The notes beneath the pieces were generated by a model. It had not been told where the DNA came from. It saw nothing but the letters and a program-made list of their open reading frames with translations, and ran no database searches. DNA of 60,497 bases from JADLDB01 sp040752975. Its GTDB lineage: Bacteria > Myxococcota > Myxococcia > Myxococcales > Myxococcaceae. The translations under genes were made by a program, and so were the position numbers. The stretch spans positions 1-60,497 of the forward strand of contig JBFMHF010000025.1 in assembly GCA_040752975.1 (NCBI GenBank), written 5' to 3'. The number at the start of each line of letters is the position of its first letter. The first letter of the stretch is position 1. Below, one piece after another: positions 39,734 through 48,694 of this stretch.

Positions 39734-40195
39734 ATGTACCGAGAGTTCTCCATCGTCCGCGTGAAGAAGCAGGTGCTCGCCAGCTGGGAATTCCCCCTCG
39801 CCATCGACGAGGTGGAGGAGTCACCGCTGGCCGGGCCCTTCGACGAGCTCACCGCCGATCGGCTCTTTCGCGCCACCGGCGCCTTCCCCTTCGCGGTGCG
39901 CGTGCGTGACGGGCGCAAGGCGTGGTCGATCGCGGCTCCGAAGCGCGGCCAACTGGACGCCTGGCTCACCAGCGACGGCTGCCTCTTCGTCGAAGGGGAG
40001 ATGCAGCTCAACTTGATCTACGGCCTGTACGTCCACCTGATGCAGACCTTCCCGGACATCGTGGTGGAAGATCGAATCACCGGCGTGCTGCACAACCGCT
40101 CGTCGCTCCTCCGACTGGTGCGGCGGGAGGAAGAGCGGAACCTGCCCTTCGAGCTCGGAGACAACCCGGAGACGACGCCGCCCCTCGCGGCGTGA
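39734..40195 (+). CDS. uncharacterised small protein
   Basis: 153 residues from ATG 39734. There is no signal peptide, membrane helix or cysteine motif. It is an alpha/beta-type sequence with an early RVKKQVLASWEFP and a later conserved-looking QLNLIYGLYVHLMQTFPDIVVE. It converges on the E3 gene with 7 bases between the stops. I do not recognise it, and the ribosome binding site is weak. Confidence 0.6.
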   Translation: MYREFSIVRVKKQVLASWEFPLAIDEVEESPLAGPFDELTADRLFRATGAFPFAVRVRDGRKAWSIAAPKRGQLDAWLTSDGCLFVEGEMQLNLIYGLYVHLMQTFPDIVVEDRITGVLHNRSSLLRLVRREEERNLPFELGDNPETTPPLAA

Positions 40196-40202
40196 CGGCG
40201 TC

Positions 40203-41609
40203 TCAAATGTGGATCGGGTGGCCGAGCGTCGCCTCGGCCGCCTCGTGCATCACCTCCGACAGCGTCGGGTGCGCGTGCACGGTGCGGGCGATCTCCTCGG
40301 TGGTGGCCTCGAGCTGCAGCGCCACGCAGGCCTCCGCCAGCAGCTCGGTGGCGTGGGGACCGCACAGGTGCACCCCCAGCACCTCGTCGTACTTCTTGTC
40401 CGAGACGATCTTCACCAGGCCCACGCCCTCGTTGGAGATCGACGCCTTGGTGATCGCGCTGAAGGGGAAGGTCCCCACCTTCACGTCGTAGCCCTTCTCC
40501 TTCGCCTTCTTCTCGGTGAGGCCCACCGACGCCACCTCGGGGTAGCAGTACGTCGCGTTGGGGATTCGATCGTAGTTGAGCGGCCGCGGGTTCTTCCCGG
40601 CGATGTGCTCGACCGCGACGAGGCCCTGCGCCGACGCACAGTGAGCCAGCATCGGGTACGGCGTGATGTCGCCGATCGCGTACACGTTCGGCTCGGTCGT
40701 CTTCATCATCGCGTCGATCTGGATGGTGCCCCTGGGCATCAGCTGGATGTTCGTCTTCTCCAGCCCCACGTCCTTCGTCACCGGCGCGCGGCCCACCGCC
40801 GAGAGGAAGTACTCGGCCTCGATCACCTGCTCCTTTCCGTCGGGAAGCGCCACCGTCACCTTCACCCCCGACGCCGTGGTCTCGACCTTCTGGAACTTCG
40901 TGTTGGTCATCACCTCGATCTTGCGGCGCTTGAGCTGCTTCTCCAGCTCCTTCGAGATGTCCACGTCCTCGATGGGCAGCACGTTGGGCATCAGCTCGAT
41001 CAGCGTCACCTGGCTGCCCACCTGGTTGAAGATCGACGCGAACTCCGTGCCCACCGCGCCGGCGCCCAGCACCACCAGGCTCTTCGGCACCACCCCCAGC
41101 TCGAGGATCGAGTCGGAGTTGAGGATCCGCTGGTGATCGATCTTGATGCTCGGCAGCGTCGAGGGGACCGAGCCGGTCGCCAGGAGGATGTTCTTCGTCT
41201 CGAGGAGCTCCTTCTTCCCGCCCTCGTTCAGCGTCACCTCCACCTTCCCCTTGCCGGCGATCTTCCCCACGCCCTTGAAGACGGTGACCTTGTTCTTCTT
41301 CATCAGGAAGTCGATGCCGGCGGCGCCCTTGTCCACCACCTTCTGCTTGTGCTTCTGCGCCTGCGCCCAGTCGATCGACGGGTTGGACAGGTTGATGCCG
41401 AACGTCGCCGCGTGGGTGATGTGCGCGTAGAGCTCGGCCGTCCACAACAGCGCCTTGGTGGGGATGCAGCCGCGGTGCAGGCACGTGCCGCCGAGCTTCT
41501 TGTCCTTCTCGACGATCGCCGTCTTCAGCCCCAGCTGACCTGCCCGAATGGCCGCCACGTAGCCGCCAGGGCCCGAGCCGATGATCACCACGTCGAAGTT
41601 GTCCGCCAC
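40203..41609 (-). CDS. lpdA: dihydrolipoamide dehydrogenase (E3)
   Basis: 468 residues. It reoxidises dihydrolipoyl groups with NAD. The FAD motif is GSGPGG near residue 11. The redox-active disulfide Cys43-Cys48 is in GGTCLHRGCIPTK. The NAD motif is LGAGAVGTEFASIF and the catalytic His is in HAHPTLSEVMHEAA near the C-terminus. AAGGAGA precedes the start. It completes the neighbouring E2/lipoate cluster. Confidence 0.95.
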   Translation of the reverse strand: MADNFDVVIIGSGPGGYVAAIRAGQLGLKTAIVEKDKKLGGTCLHRGCIPTKALLWTAELYAHITHAATFGINLSNPSIDWAQAQKHKQKVVDKGAAGIDFLMKKNKVTVFKGVGKIAGKGKVEVTLNEGGKKELLETKNILLATGSVPSTLPSIKIDHQRILNSDSILELGVVPKSLVVLGAGAVGTEFASIFNQVGSQVTLIELMPNVLPIEDVDISKELEKQLKRRKIEVMTNTKFQKVETTASGVKVTVALPDGKEQVIEAEYFLSAVGRAPVTKDVGLEKTNIQLMPRGTIQIDAMMKTTEPNVYAIGDITPYPMLAHCASAQGLVAVEHIAGKNPRPLNYDRIPNATYCYPEVASVGLTEKKAKEKGYDVKVGTFPFSAITKASISNEGVGLVKIVSDKKYDEVLGVHLCGPHATELLAEACVALQLEATTEEIARTVHAHPTLSEVMHEAAEATLGHPIHI

Positions 41610-41743
41610 GGCTGTCTCCTTCAGGGGTTGAACTCGAGCCGCCTCTTACGACGCGACGGCCCCAAGGCAATGAACTTCGTCTTAACGGAGGCTTCGGACC
41701 GTCTCACTTCCATGTGCCGGGGCGCGGACGTACAAGCCGGCGC

Positions 41744-41914
41744 GTGCCTCGCTTTCCCCGGCGCACCCTCGTCTTGATGGTGCTCGCGCTGCTCGCCTTC
41801 GTCTGGATGTGGATCCAGACGCACCGGCCGCGTCCGGAGATGCGGGCCCCGCCGCCGTCGCTCCAGGCGACGCCAGTGGAGATCATTCCTGCCCACGCGG
41901 GAGGTGACCAATGA
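41744..41914 (+). CDS. small single-pass membrane protein before thiO
   Basis: 56 residues from GTG 41744 (a longer frame to GTG 41714 is possible; both have weak ribosome binding sites). Basic start PRFPRR, then one helix (TLVLMVLALLAFVWMWIQ), then a Pro/Ala-rich tail. Its stop overlaps the thiO start (ATGA), so the two are coupled. It might be a membrane anchor or regulator for the oxidase. Confidence 0.5.
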   Translation: MPRFPRRTLVLMVLALLAFVWMWIQTHRPRPEMRAPPPSLQATPVEIIPAHAGGDQ

Positions 41915-43008
41915 ACGTGCTGATCGTCGGCGGCGGCATCATGGGGCTGTCCGTCGCAGTGGACCTCGCGAAGTCGGGCGTGAAGGTGACGGTGCTGGAG
42001 CGCTCCATTCCGGGCGCGGAGGCGTCGAGCGCCGCCGCGGGCATGCTGGCGCCTCAGCTCGAGATGTCCGGCCCCGGGCCCTACCTCGACCTCTGCCTGC
42101 GCAGCCGCGGCCTCTACCCGGCCTGGGCGAAGGAGCTCGAGGAGCGCTCGGGCGTCGACGTGGAGTACGTGGAGTCGGGCAGCCTCTCGGTGGGCTTCAC
42201 CGAGGCGGAGGCGCACGAGCTGGACGGGCAGGTGGCCTGGCAGCGCGCCGCGGGCCTGCGCGCGGACTTCCTCACCGGCGCGGAACTCAAGCGCCTCGAG
42301 CCGAAGCTGTCCGACAAGGCGGTCGCTGGCGCTCACCACCCGGACGATCACCAGGTCGATCCGATGAAGCTGCTCAAGGCGCTGTCGATCGCCGCGGCGC
42401 GGGTCGGCGCGCTGTTCCGCACCGGGTACGTGCGATCCCTCGTCGAGGAGAAGGGGCAGATCATCGGCGCCGACGTGGACGGCGAGCGTCTCACGGCCGA
42501 TCTCGTGGTGCTGGCGGCGGGCTCCTGGTCCGGGCTGGTGGCCGGCGCGCACGTCGACCCCCGCGTGGTGAAGCCGGCGCGCGGGCAGATGGTGGGCCTC
42601 GAGCTGCGGCAACCGCCCACGCGCTGCTTCCTGAAGAGTCACAACGGCTACGTCGTGCCCCGCAAGGACGGGCGGGTGATCTGCGGCAGCACGATGGAGC
42701 TGGTCGGCTACGACAAGGGCGTCACCGCGAAGGGTGTCTCGAAGATCCTCTCGGCCGCGCTGGAGCTGGTGCCCGAGCTGGGCGACGCGACGCTCACCTC
42801 CACCTGGGCGGGCTTGCGGCCCTGGAGCCAGGACGGGCTGCCGCTGCTGGGCGACTCCGGCGTCCCCGGGCTTTTGCTCGCCACCGGGCACTTCCGCAAC
42901 GGCATCCTCCTGGCGCCCATCACCGCGAAGGTGATTGGTCAACTGGTTCGCGGCGAGAAGGTGACGGTCGATCTCAAGCCCTTCCGCGGCCCGCGACTTC
43001 CCTCGTAG
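41911..43008 (+). CDS. thiO: FAD-dependent glycine/D-amino acid oxidase family, ThiO-type
   Basis: 365 residues. The N-terminal FAD motif is VLIVGGGIMGLSVAVDLA, followed by ERSIPGAEASSAAAGMLAP, where the SS/AAGM segment is typical of glycine oxidase ThiO. The C-terminal STWAGLRPWSQDGLPLLG and GHFRNGILLAP also fit. In thiamine synthesis ThiO oxidises glycine to iminoglycine. No other thi genes are visible here, so the substrate is uncertain. Confidence 0.8.
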   Translation: MNVLIVGGGIMGLSVAVDLAKSGVKVTVLERSIPGAEASSAAAGMLAPQLEMSGPGPYLDLCLRSRGLYPAWAKELEERSGVDVEYVESGSLSVGFTEAEAHELDGQVAWQRAAGLRADFLTGAELKRLEPKLSDKAVAGAHHPDDHQVDPMKLLKALSIAAARVGALFRTGYVRSLVEEKGQIIGADVDGERLTADLVVLAAGSWSGLVAGAHVDPRVVKPARGQMVGLELRQPPTRCFLKSHNGYVVPRKDGRVICGSTMELVGYDKGVTAKGVSKILSAALELVPELGDATLTSTWAGLRPWSQDGLPLLGDSGVPGLLLATGHFRNGILLAPITAKVIGQLVRGEKVTVDLKPFRGPRLPS

Positions 43009-43048
43009 GATGGCTCCCACTCACCGCGTGCGTTAGGACTCGATACCC

Positions 43049-44176
43049 GTGGAAGCGATTCCCCCGCCCCCGCCCCGCATCTTGATCGTCGACGACGACG
43101 AGTCGGTGCGCGACGTCATCTCCGTGCTGCTCCGCGAGGAAGGCTACAACTGCGTCACCGCCAGCGGCGCCGAGGCCGCGCTCGACGTGGCGAAGGGCGA
43201 CGACACGCCGCTCGTCATCTCGGACATGAAGATGCCCGGGAAGGACGGCCTGTGGCTGCTCGAGGCCTTCCGCGATCAGCACCCGGACACCTCGGTGATC
43301 ATGCTCACCGGCTACGGCGACACCGAATCCGCCGTCGATTGCCTGCGCCGCGGCGCGGTCGACTACCTGCTCAAGCCGCCCAAGCTGACCGATCTGATCC
43401 GCTCCATCGAGCGCGCGCTGGCCAAGCGGCGCGTCGAGCTGGCCCGCAAGCGTTACCAGAAGAAGCTGGAGCGCAAGGTGCGCGACCGCACCACCGAGCT
43501 GCGGAACGCGCTGAAAGACGTCTCCACCACGTACCAGAACACGCTGCTCGCTCTCGTCTCCGCGCTGGACGCCCGCGAGCACGAGACGAGCGATCACTCG
43601 CAGCGCGTCGTCGAGTACACGGTGGCCATCGCCCAGCGCATGTCGATCAAGGGTCAGGAGCTCGACGAGATCGGCCGCGGGGCGCTGTTGCACGACATCG
43701 GGAAGATTGGCGTGCCCGACGCGGTCCTGCTCAAGCCGGGGAAGCTGACCCCCGACGAGTGGATCGAGATGCGCAAGCACCCGGACATCGGCTTCAACAT
43801 GATCGCGCCGATTCCCTTCTTGAACACGCCGGCACAGATCGTCCTCTCGCACCAGGAGCGCTTCGACGGGGAGGGCTACCCCCGAAAGCTGCGAAAGGAA
43901 GAGATCCACATCGGCGCGCGGATCTTCGCGGTCGCCGACACGCTCGACGCGATGACCAGCGATCGCCCCTACCGGAAGGGCACCTCGTTCGCCAACGCCA
44001 TCGCGGAGATCGCCCGCTGCGCCGGCACCCAGTTCGATCCAGAGGTGGTGAAGGCCTTCCTCGACATCGGCGAGGCGGGCCTCGTGCAGATCAAGGAGAA
44101 CATGATCGCGCGGAAGAAGGCCGCCGAGCAGCCGAAGGAGCAGCCCCCGAGCGGCCACAAGCCCGCCGGTGGCTGA
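43049..44176 (+). CDS. response regulator with HD-GYP phosphodiesterase domain
   Basis: 375 residues, starting at GTG 43049. A receiver domain (acidic Asp15/Asp16, phosphorylation site Asp59 in ISDMKMPG, Lys in LLKPPK) is joined by a coiled coil (LERKVRDRTTELRNAL) to an HD-GYP domain. The HD-GYP motifs are complete: LLHDIGKIGVPD, HQERFDGEGYP and ADTLDAMTSDRPYR. HD-GYP enzymes degrade cyclic-di-GMP, so phosphorylation probably controls this signal. The cognate kinase is not adjacent. Its stop overlaps moaA by 8 bases. Confidence 0.93.
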   Translation: MEAIPPPPPRILIVDDDESVRDVISVLLREEGYNCVTASGAEAALDVAKGDDTPLVISDMKMPGKDGLWLLEAFRDQHPDTSVIMLTGYGDTESAVDCLRRGAVDYLLKPPKLTDLIRSIERALAKRRVELARKRYQKKLERKVRDRTTELRNALKDVSTTYQNTLLALVSALDAREHETSDHSQRVVEYTVAIAQRMSIKGQELDEIGRGALLHDIGKIGVPDAVLLKPGKLTPDEWIEMRKHPDIGFNMIAPIPFLNTPAQIVLSHQERFDGEGYPRKLRKEEIHIGARIFAVADTLDAMTSDRPYRKGTSFANAIAEIARCAGTQFDPEVVKAFLDIGEAGLVQIKENMIARKKAAEQPKEQPPSGHKPAGG

Positions 44177-45212
44177 GAACGCCGTGACTTCGCGCGACGC
44201 CCTCGACGCCCTGCACCGCCCGCTGCGGAACCTGCGGCTGTCGGTGACCGATCGCTGCAACCTCCGCTGCAGCTACTGCATGCCGGAAGAGAACTACACC
44301 TGGCTGCCCACGCCGGAGATCCTGGCCTTCGAGGAACTCGCCTCACTGGTCGATCGCTTCATCGCGGTGGGCGTACGCAAGGTGAGGCTGACGGGCGGAG
44401 AGCCGCTGGTGCGGAAGGACCTGGCCACGCTGATCCGCCTGCTCGCCTGCAAGCCCCTCGACGAGCTCGCGCTCACCACCAACGGCGTGTTGCTGGAGGA
44501 ACTCTGCGGGGAGCTCAAGGCCGCGGGCCTGACCCGCGTGACGGTGAGCCTCGACACCCTGTCCCGCACCCGCTTCCTCAAGCTGTCGCGCCGCGATCTC
44601 CACGCGCAGGTGCTGGCGGGGATCGCCGCAGCGCGCCGGGTGGGCCTGCCCGTGAAGCTGGACACGGTGCTGATCCACGGCGTCAACGAGGACGAGATCG
44701 TCTCGCTGCTGGACTTCGCCGCCGAGCAAGACGCCGAGGTGCGCTTCATCGAGTACATGGACGTCGGCGGCGCGACCCAGTGGTCGATGAGCCAGGTCGT
44801 CTCGCGGAAGGAGATCCTCGCCAGGGTGTCCGTGAAGCTGGGCCCGGTGGAACCGTTGCCCGGCCGTGGGAGCGCCCCAGCCGAGCGCTTCCGGCTCTCC
44901 GACGGCCGCACCTTCGGGATCATCGCCTCCACCACCCAGCCCTTCTGCGCCACCTGCGATCGTGCACGCCTGACGGCCGACGGCCAGTTGCTCACCTGCC
45001 TCTACGCAACAACCGGGTTGGACCTCAAGACAGCGCTGCGCCGGGGCGACTCCCCCGAGGCGATCGAAGCGCTCTTGCGCGACGTCTGGACCCGGCGCGT
45101 CGATCGCGGCGCCGAGGAACGCCTCGCCCTGCGGGAGTCCCGCGGACCGCTCGCCACGCACTCCGAGCTCCGCCGCGAGCCGCACCTCGAGATGCACACG
45201 CGCGGCGGCTGA
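44169..45212 (+). CDS. moaA: GTP 3',8-cyclase MoaA
   Basis: 347 residues, a radical-SAM enzyme for molybdenum cofactor synthesis. The first cluster cysteines are Cys30, Cys34 and Cys37 in CNLRCSYC. LTGGEPLVRKD binds SAM, and CATCDRARLTADGQLLTC gives the second cluster. The chain ends in Gly-Gly, the conserved MoaA C-terminus. Its GTG start lies inside the preceding gene (8-base overlap); GTG 44184 is an alternative. No other moa genes are near. Confidence 0.96.
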   Translation: MAENAVTSRDALDALHRPLRNLRLSVTDRCNLRCSYCMPEENYTWLPTPEILAFEELASLVDRFIAVGVRKVRLTGGEPLVRKDLATLIRLLACKPLDELALTTNGVLLEELCGELKAAGLTRVTVSLDTLSRTRFLKLSRRDLHAQVLAGIAAARRVGLPVKLDTVLIHGVNEDEIVSLLDFAAEQDAEVRFIEYMDVGGATQWSMSQVVSRKEILARVSVKLGPVEPLPGRGSAPAERFRLSDGRTFGIIASTTQPFCATCDRARLTADGQLLTCLYATTGLDLKTALRRGDSPEAIEALLRDVWTRRVDRGAEERLALRESRGPLATHSELRREPHLEMHTRGG

Positions 45213-45495
45213 GATCCTGAAGGGCTTCGCGCTCGGGCCCGTCCTCGGGCCGTCAACGCCGGGGCGAGGTGCGCACCCCTCGCCTGCGCAAGAAGCCCGG
45301 CTTGGTCGCCGAGGTCCCGCTCGCGAGGCAGACGAGGGAGTCCTCGGCCCTCCTGGCGGCGTAGCGGGTGATGGACGGCCTCGCGTACGCGGCGCTACGC
45401 CCGGAGGCTGGTCGAACCGGCGGGCCTCGGCGCGTGGCCGAAGAAGCCAGAGGCGGACCAGGTGTCGACGAGCGAGGAGCGGGCCCCCCAGGAAA

Positions 45496-46200
45496 TCAGC
45501 GCCCCATCTCGTCGATGATCGCCTTCGCCGCCAACGCCGGATCCGCCGCCTCGTAGATCGGCCGCCCCACCACGAGCAGATCCGCGCCCGCCCGAATCGC
45601 GTCGCCGGGCGTCTCCACCCGCGCCTGGTCCCCCGCCGAGGATCCCGCAGGCCGGATCCCCGGCGTGCACAGGACCAGTTTGGGCCCCACGGCGCCTCGC
45701 ACGCGCGCGACCTCCCTCGCCGAGCACACCAGCCCTCCCACGCCAGAGGCCTTCGCCAGGGCCGCGAGCCGCTCCACCTGGGCGTCTGCCTTCGTGGGGA
45801 CTCCCACCTCGCTCAGCGCCGAGTCATCCATCGAGGTCAGCACCGTCACCGCGAGGATCACCGGGGGCGCATGCCCTGCCTTCGCCGCACCGTCCCTCGC
45901 CCCCCGCACCGCGGCCTCGAGCATCGCCCGCCCACCCGAGGCGTGGACCGTCAGATACGAGATGCCCAACGCCCCGGCGCGCTCGGCCGCGAGTCCCACC
46001 GTGTTGGGGATGTCGTGCAGCTTGAGATCGAGGAAGACGCGGGCGCCCCTCGCGAGGAAAGCCTCCACCGCCTTCGGGCCGTGCTCGACGAAGAGCGACA
46101 GCCCCACCTTGGCCACGCCGACGTGCGCCGCGACGCGCTCGTACAGGGACAACGCGTCGGGGAGAGGGAGATCGGCCGCCAGCGCCAGGCGATTCCGCAT
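45496..46200 (-). CDS. pyrF: orotidine 5'-phosphate decarboxylase
   Basis: 234 residues. It converts OMP to UMP. The catalytic charge network is in FLDLKLHDIPNTV (Lys and Asp residues), with VGRPIYEAADP near the C-terminus. The start is ATG 46200. It follows the DsbA-like lipoprotein gene by 28 bases, so the two may share a transcript. Confidence 0.95.
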   Translation of the reverse strand: MRNRLALAADLPLPDALSLYERVAAHVGVAKVGLSLFVEHGPKAVEAFLARGARVFLDLKLHDIPNTVGLAAERAGALGISYLTVHASGGRAMLEAAVRGARDGAAKAGHAPPVILAVTVLTSMDDSALSEVGVPTKADAQVERLAALAKASGVGGLVCSAREVARVRGAVGPKLVLCTPGIRPAGSSAGDQARVETPGDAIRAGADLLVVGRPIYEAADPALAAKAIIDEMGR

Positions 46201-46228
46201 CGTGCTCTCTCCCCGGCCGGGAGTTCGG

Positions 46229-47287
46229 TTACTTCGCCAGCTCCGCGTCGATGATCTTCTGGAACTCCGCGACCGGCAGCGCACCCGAGAGCAGCTTGCC
46301 GTTGATGAAGAAGGCCGGAGTGCCCGTCACGCCCGCCTCGGTGCCCGCCTTCTGATCCGCGTCGACGATCGACTTCTTGCCGCCGCCGTCCAGGCACGCC
46401 GCGAACTTCGCCGCGTCCAGGCCGACCGTGGCTGCGTGGGCCTTCAGATCGTCCACGCCCAGCTTCTGCTGGTTGGCGAAGAGCACCTTGTGCATCTCCC
46501 AGAACTTGCCCTGCTCGTCGGCGCAGGCGGACGCCTCGGCGGCCTTGGCGGCATGCGAGTGGAAGGGCAGCGGGTAGTGGCGGAACACCAGCTTCACCTT
46601 GCCGGCGTACTGCTCCATCACCTTGCTCACCGAGTCTTCGGCCTTGCTGCAGAAGGGGCACTCGAAGTCGCTGAACTCGACGATGGTGACCTTGGCGTCG
46701 GCAGGTCCGCGCGACGGGCCCTTGGCCTCGACCACCACGCGGGGCTCTTCGAGCAGCAGCTGGAACTTGTTCTTCGCCTTGAGCTCATCGAAGGCCTTCA
46801 GGGTGACGTCGCGCTTCTGATCGTTCTGCAGGAAGCCGATGATCTGCTCACGCATCGAGTCGATGGTCGCGCCCGGGGGCATCCGCGCCTGGTTCTCGTC
46901 GAAGACCTTCTTGATCTGCTCTTCGGAGGGCGGGGGCAGCTTGGCGTCGACGTTGGCCTTGAACCACTGCTCCTCGGTCTGGCCCACCTTGGCGGCCTCG
47001 GCCTTCACCATTTCCTGCAGGGCCATCTGCTCGGCGGCGCGCTGGCGCAGCTCGAGCTTCTGCTTCTCCATCTGCTTGAGCTGGGGCGCGATGGTGGCGT
47101 CGACCTCCTTCAAGGTGAGCGTCTTGTCGCCGTACTTCGCGACGACCATCGACGGGTTCTCGCCCGACACCGCGGCGGTGGTGGAGCCGGAGCCAGCGCC
47201 GCCGCTGGTGGTGGCGTCCTGCTTGCAGCCGATGAGGGCCAGGACGGCCGACAGCGCGACGACGGAGATCTTGAAGGAGTTGGTCAT
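46229..47287 (-). CDS. DsbA-like thioredoxin-fold lipoprotein
   Basis: 352 residues. The lipobox LIGC places the lipidated residue near 21. Residues about 45-190 form a charged helical region resembling SurA-type chaperone N-domains (QLKQMEKQKLELRQRAAEQ). The C-terminal domain is a DsbA/thioredoxin fold with active site CPFC, and it keeps the cis-Pro loop GTPAFFING. It probably forms or breaks disulfides in the periplasm, perhaps serving the many Cys-rich secreted proteins nearby. Confidence 0.85.
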   Translation of the reverse strand: MTNSFKISVVALSAVLALIGCKQDATTSGGAGSGSTTAAVSGENPSMVVAKYGDKTLTLKEVDATIAPQLKQMEKQKLELRQRAAEQMALQEMVKAEAAKVGQTEEQWFKANVDAKLPPPSEEQIKKVFDENQARMPPGATIDSMREQIIGFLQNDQKRDVTLKAFDELKAKNKFQLLLEEPRVVVEAKGPSRGPADAKVTIVEFSDFECPFCSKAEDSVSKVMEQYAGKVKLVFRHYPLPFHSHAAKAAEASACADEQGKFWEMHKVLFANQQKLGVDDLKAHAATVGLDAAKFAACLDGGGKKSIVDADQKAGTEAGVTGTPAFFINGKLLSGALPVAEFQKIIDAELAK

Positions 47288-47351
47288 GGGGCGCCCGCAT
47301 AGGCCACCGGTGCCCCGTCCGCAAGCGCGGCCCGGCCATTCTTCCGAAGCG

Positions 47352-47380
47352 TTGCTTTCCGGGACACTTCGCCGTAGCGA
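47352..47380 (+). promoter_or_regulatory. weak candidate tyrS promoter
   Basis: TTGCTT (47352-47357) and TAGCGA (47375-47380) have a 17-base spacer. The implied transcription start would be within a few bases of ATG 47388, which conflicts with the GAGG binding site, so this is uncertain. Confidence 0.2.
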
Positions 47381-47387
47381 GGCGGGC

Positions 47388-48692
47388 ATGGCGACGTCCT
47401 TCCACGATGAGCTCATCTGGCGGCGGATGCTGCACGACATGATGCCCGGCACCGACGCGCTGCTCCGCAACGAGCGGGTCATCGGGTACATCGGCTTCGA
47501 TCCCACCGCGGACTCGCTGGGCGTCGGGAACCTCGTGCAGGTGATGACGCTCCTGCACTTCCAGCACGCCGGGCACAAGCCGATCGCTCTGGTGGGCGGC
47601 GCCACGGGCATGGTGGGAGATCCGTCGGGCAAGTCGGAGGAGCGCAACCTCCTGTCGGAGGACACCCTGCAGAAGAACCTCGCCGCACAGCGCAAGCAGC
47701 TCGAGCGCTTCCTCGACTTCTCCCCCGGCCCCTCCCAGGCGGAGATCGTCAACAACTACGACTGGTTCAAGTCGATGTCGTTCCTCGACTTCATCCGCGA
47801 CGTCGGCAAGCACATCACCGTCAACTACATGATGGCGAAGGACTCGGTGAAGAAGCGCATCGCCGGCGAGGATCGCGAGGGCATGAGCTTCACGGAGTTC
47901 AGCTACCAGCTCGTGCAGGGCTACGACTTCTGGTGGCTGTGGAAGCACAAGGGCGTGAAGCTGCAGATGGGCGGCAGCGATCAGTGGGGGAACATCGTCA
48001 CCGGCACCGAGCTCATCCGGCGCAAGGACGGTGGCGAGGCCTTCGCGCTCACCACCCCGCTGATCAAGAAGGCCGACGGCACCAAGTTCGGCAAGACGGA
48101 GAAGGGCAATGTGTGGCTCGATCCCGCGCGCACCAGCCCGTACGAGTTCTACCAGTTCTGGCTCAACGCCTCGGACGCGGACGCGAAGACGTACGTGCGG
48201 ATCTTCACCCTGCTCGATCGCCCCACCATCGAGGGCCTCGAGGCGGATCACGACCGGGCCCCGGAGCAGCGCGCCCTGCAGAAGACGCTGGCGAAGGACA
48301 TCACCACCCGCGTCCACGGGAAGGATGAGCTCGAGGTCGCGCTCGCCGCCACCGAGGTGCTGTTCGGCAAGGGCACCATCGATCAGCTCAAGGCGCTCAC
48401 CGACGAGCGCTTCGAGTCCGTCTTCAAGGGCGCGGGCGTGCCGGTGGCCGACGTACCCCGCGACGCCCTGGCCGGCGGCGTGTCCGTCATCGACCTGTTC
48501 ACCGAGAAGTCCCACTTCCTCCCGTCGAAGGGCGAGGTGCACCGGCTGCTCAAGGGCAACGCCCTGTCCGTCAACAAGGAGAAGGTGACGGATCCGAAGG
48601 CGTCCTTCGGCGCAGAGGCGCTGATCAACGGGCGCTACCTCCTGCTGCAGAAGGGGAAGAAGGACTACTGCCTGGTGCGCTTCGTCGGGTGA
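47388..48692 (+). CDS. tyrS: tyrosyl-tRNA synthetase
   Basis: 434 residues, starting at ATG 47388 with GAGG 5 bases upstream. The Rossmann catalytic domain keeps GFDPTADSL, GGATGMVGDPSGKSEERN, and the QMGGSDQWGN tyrosine site. The signature KFGKTE corresponds to KMSKS. The HIGH motif is unusual (GVGN at residues 45-48). The C-terminal S4 RNA-binding domain (HRLLKGNALSVNKEKV) ends the chain. It ends 2 bases from the converging large lipoprotein gene. Confidence 0.94.
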   Translation: MATSFHDELIWRRMLHDMMPGTDALLRNERVIGYIGFDPTADSLGVGNLVQVMTLLHFQHAGHKPIALVGGATGMVGDPSGKSEERNLLSEDTLQKNLAAQRKQLERFLDFSPGPSQAEIVNNYDWFKSMSFLDFIRDVGKHITVNYMMAKDSVKKRIAGEDREGMSFTEFSYQLVQGYDFWWLWKHKGVKLQMGGSDQWGNIVTGTELIRRKDGGEAFALTTPLIKKADGTKFGKTEKGNVWLDPARTSPYEFYQFWLNASDADAKTYVRIFTLLDRPTIEGLEADHDRAPEQRALQKTLAKDITTRVHGKDELEVALAATEVLFGKGTIDQLKALTDERFESVFKGAGVPVADVPRDALAGGVSVIDLFTEKSHFLPSKGEVHRLLKGNALSVNKEKVTDPKASFGAEALINGRYLLLQKGKKDYCLVRFVG

Positions 48693-48694
48693 CT

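Noticed and set aside
45213..45495. Gap after moaA as a possible small gene or riboswitch (for example molybdenum cofactor)
   Set aside because: I see no conserved leader motif or supported ORF; it is downstream of moaA, not upstream.
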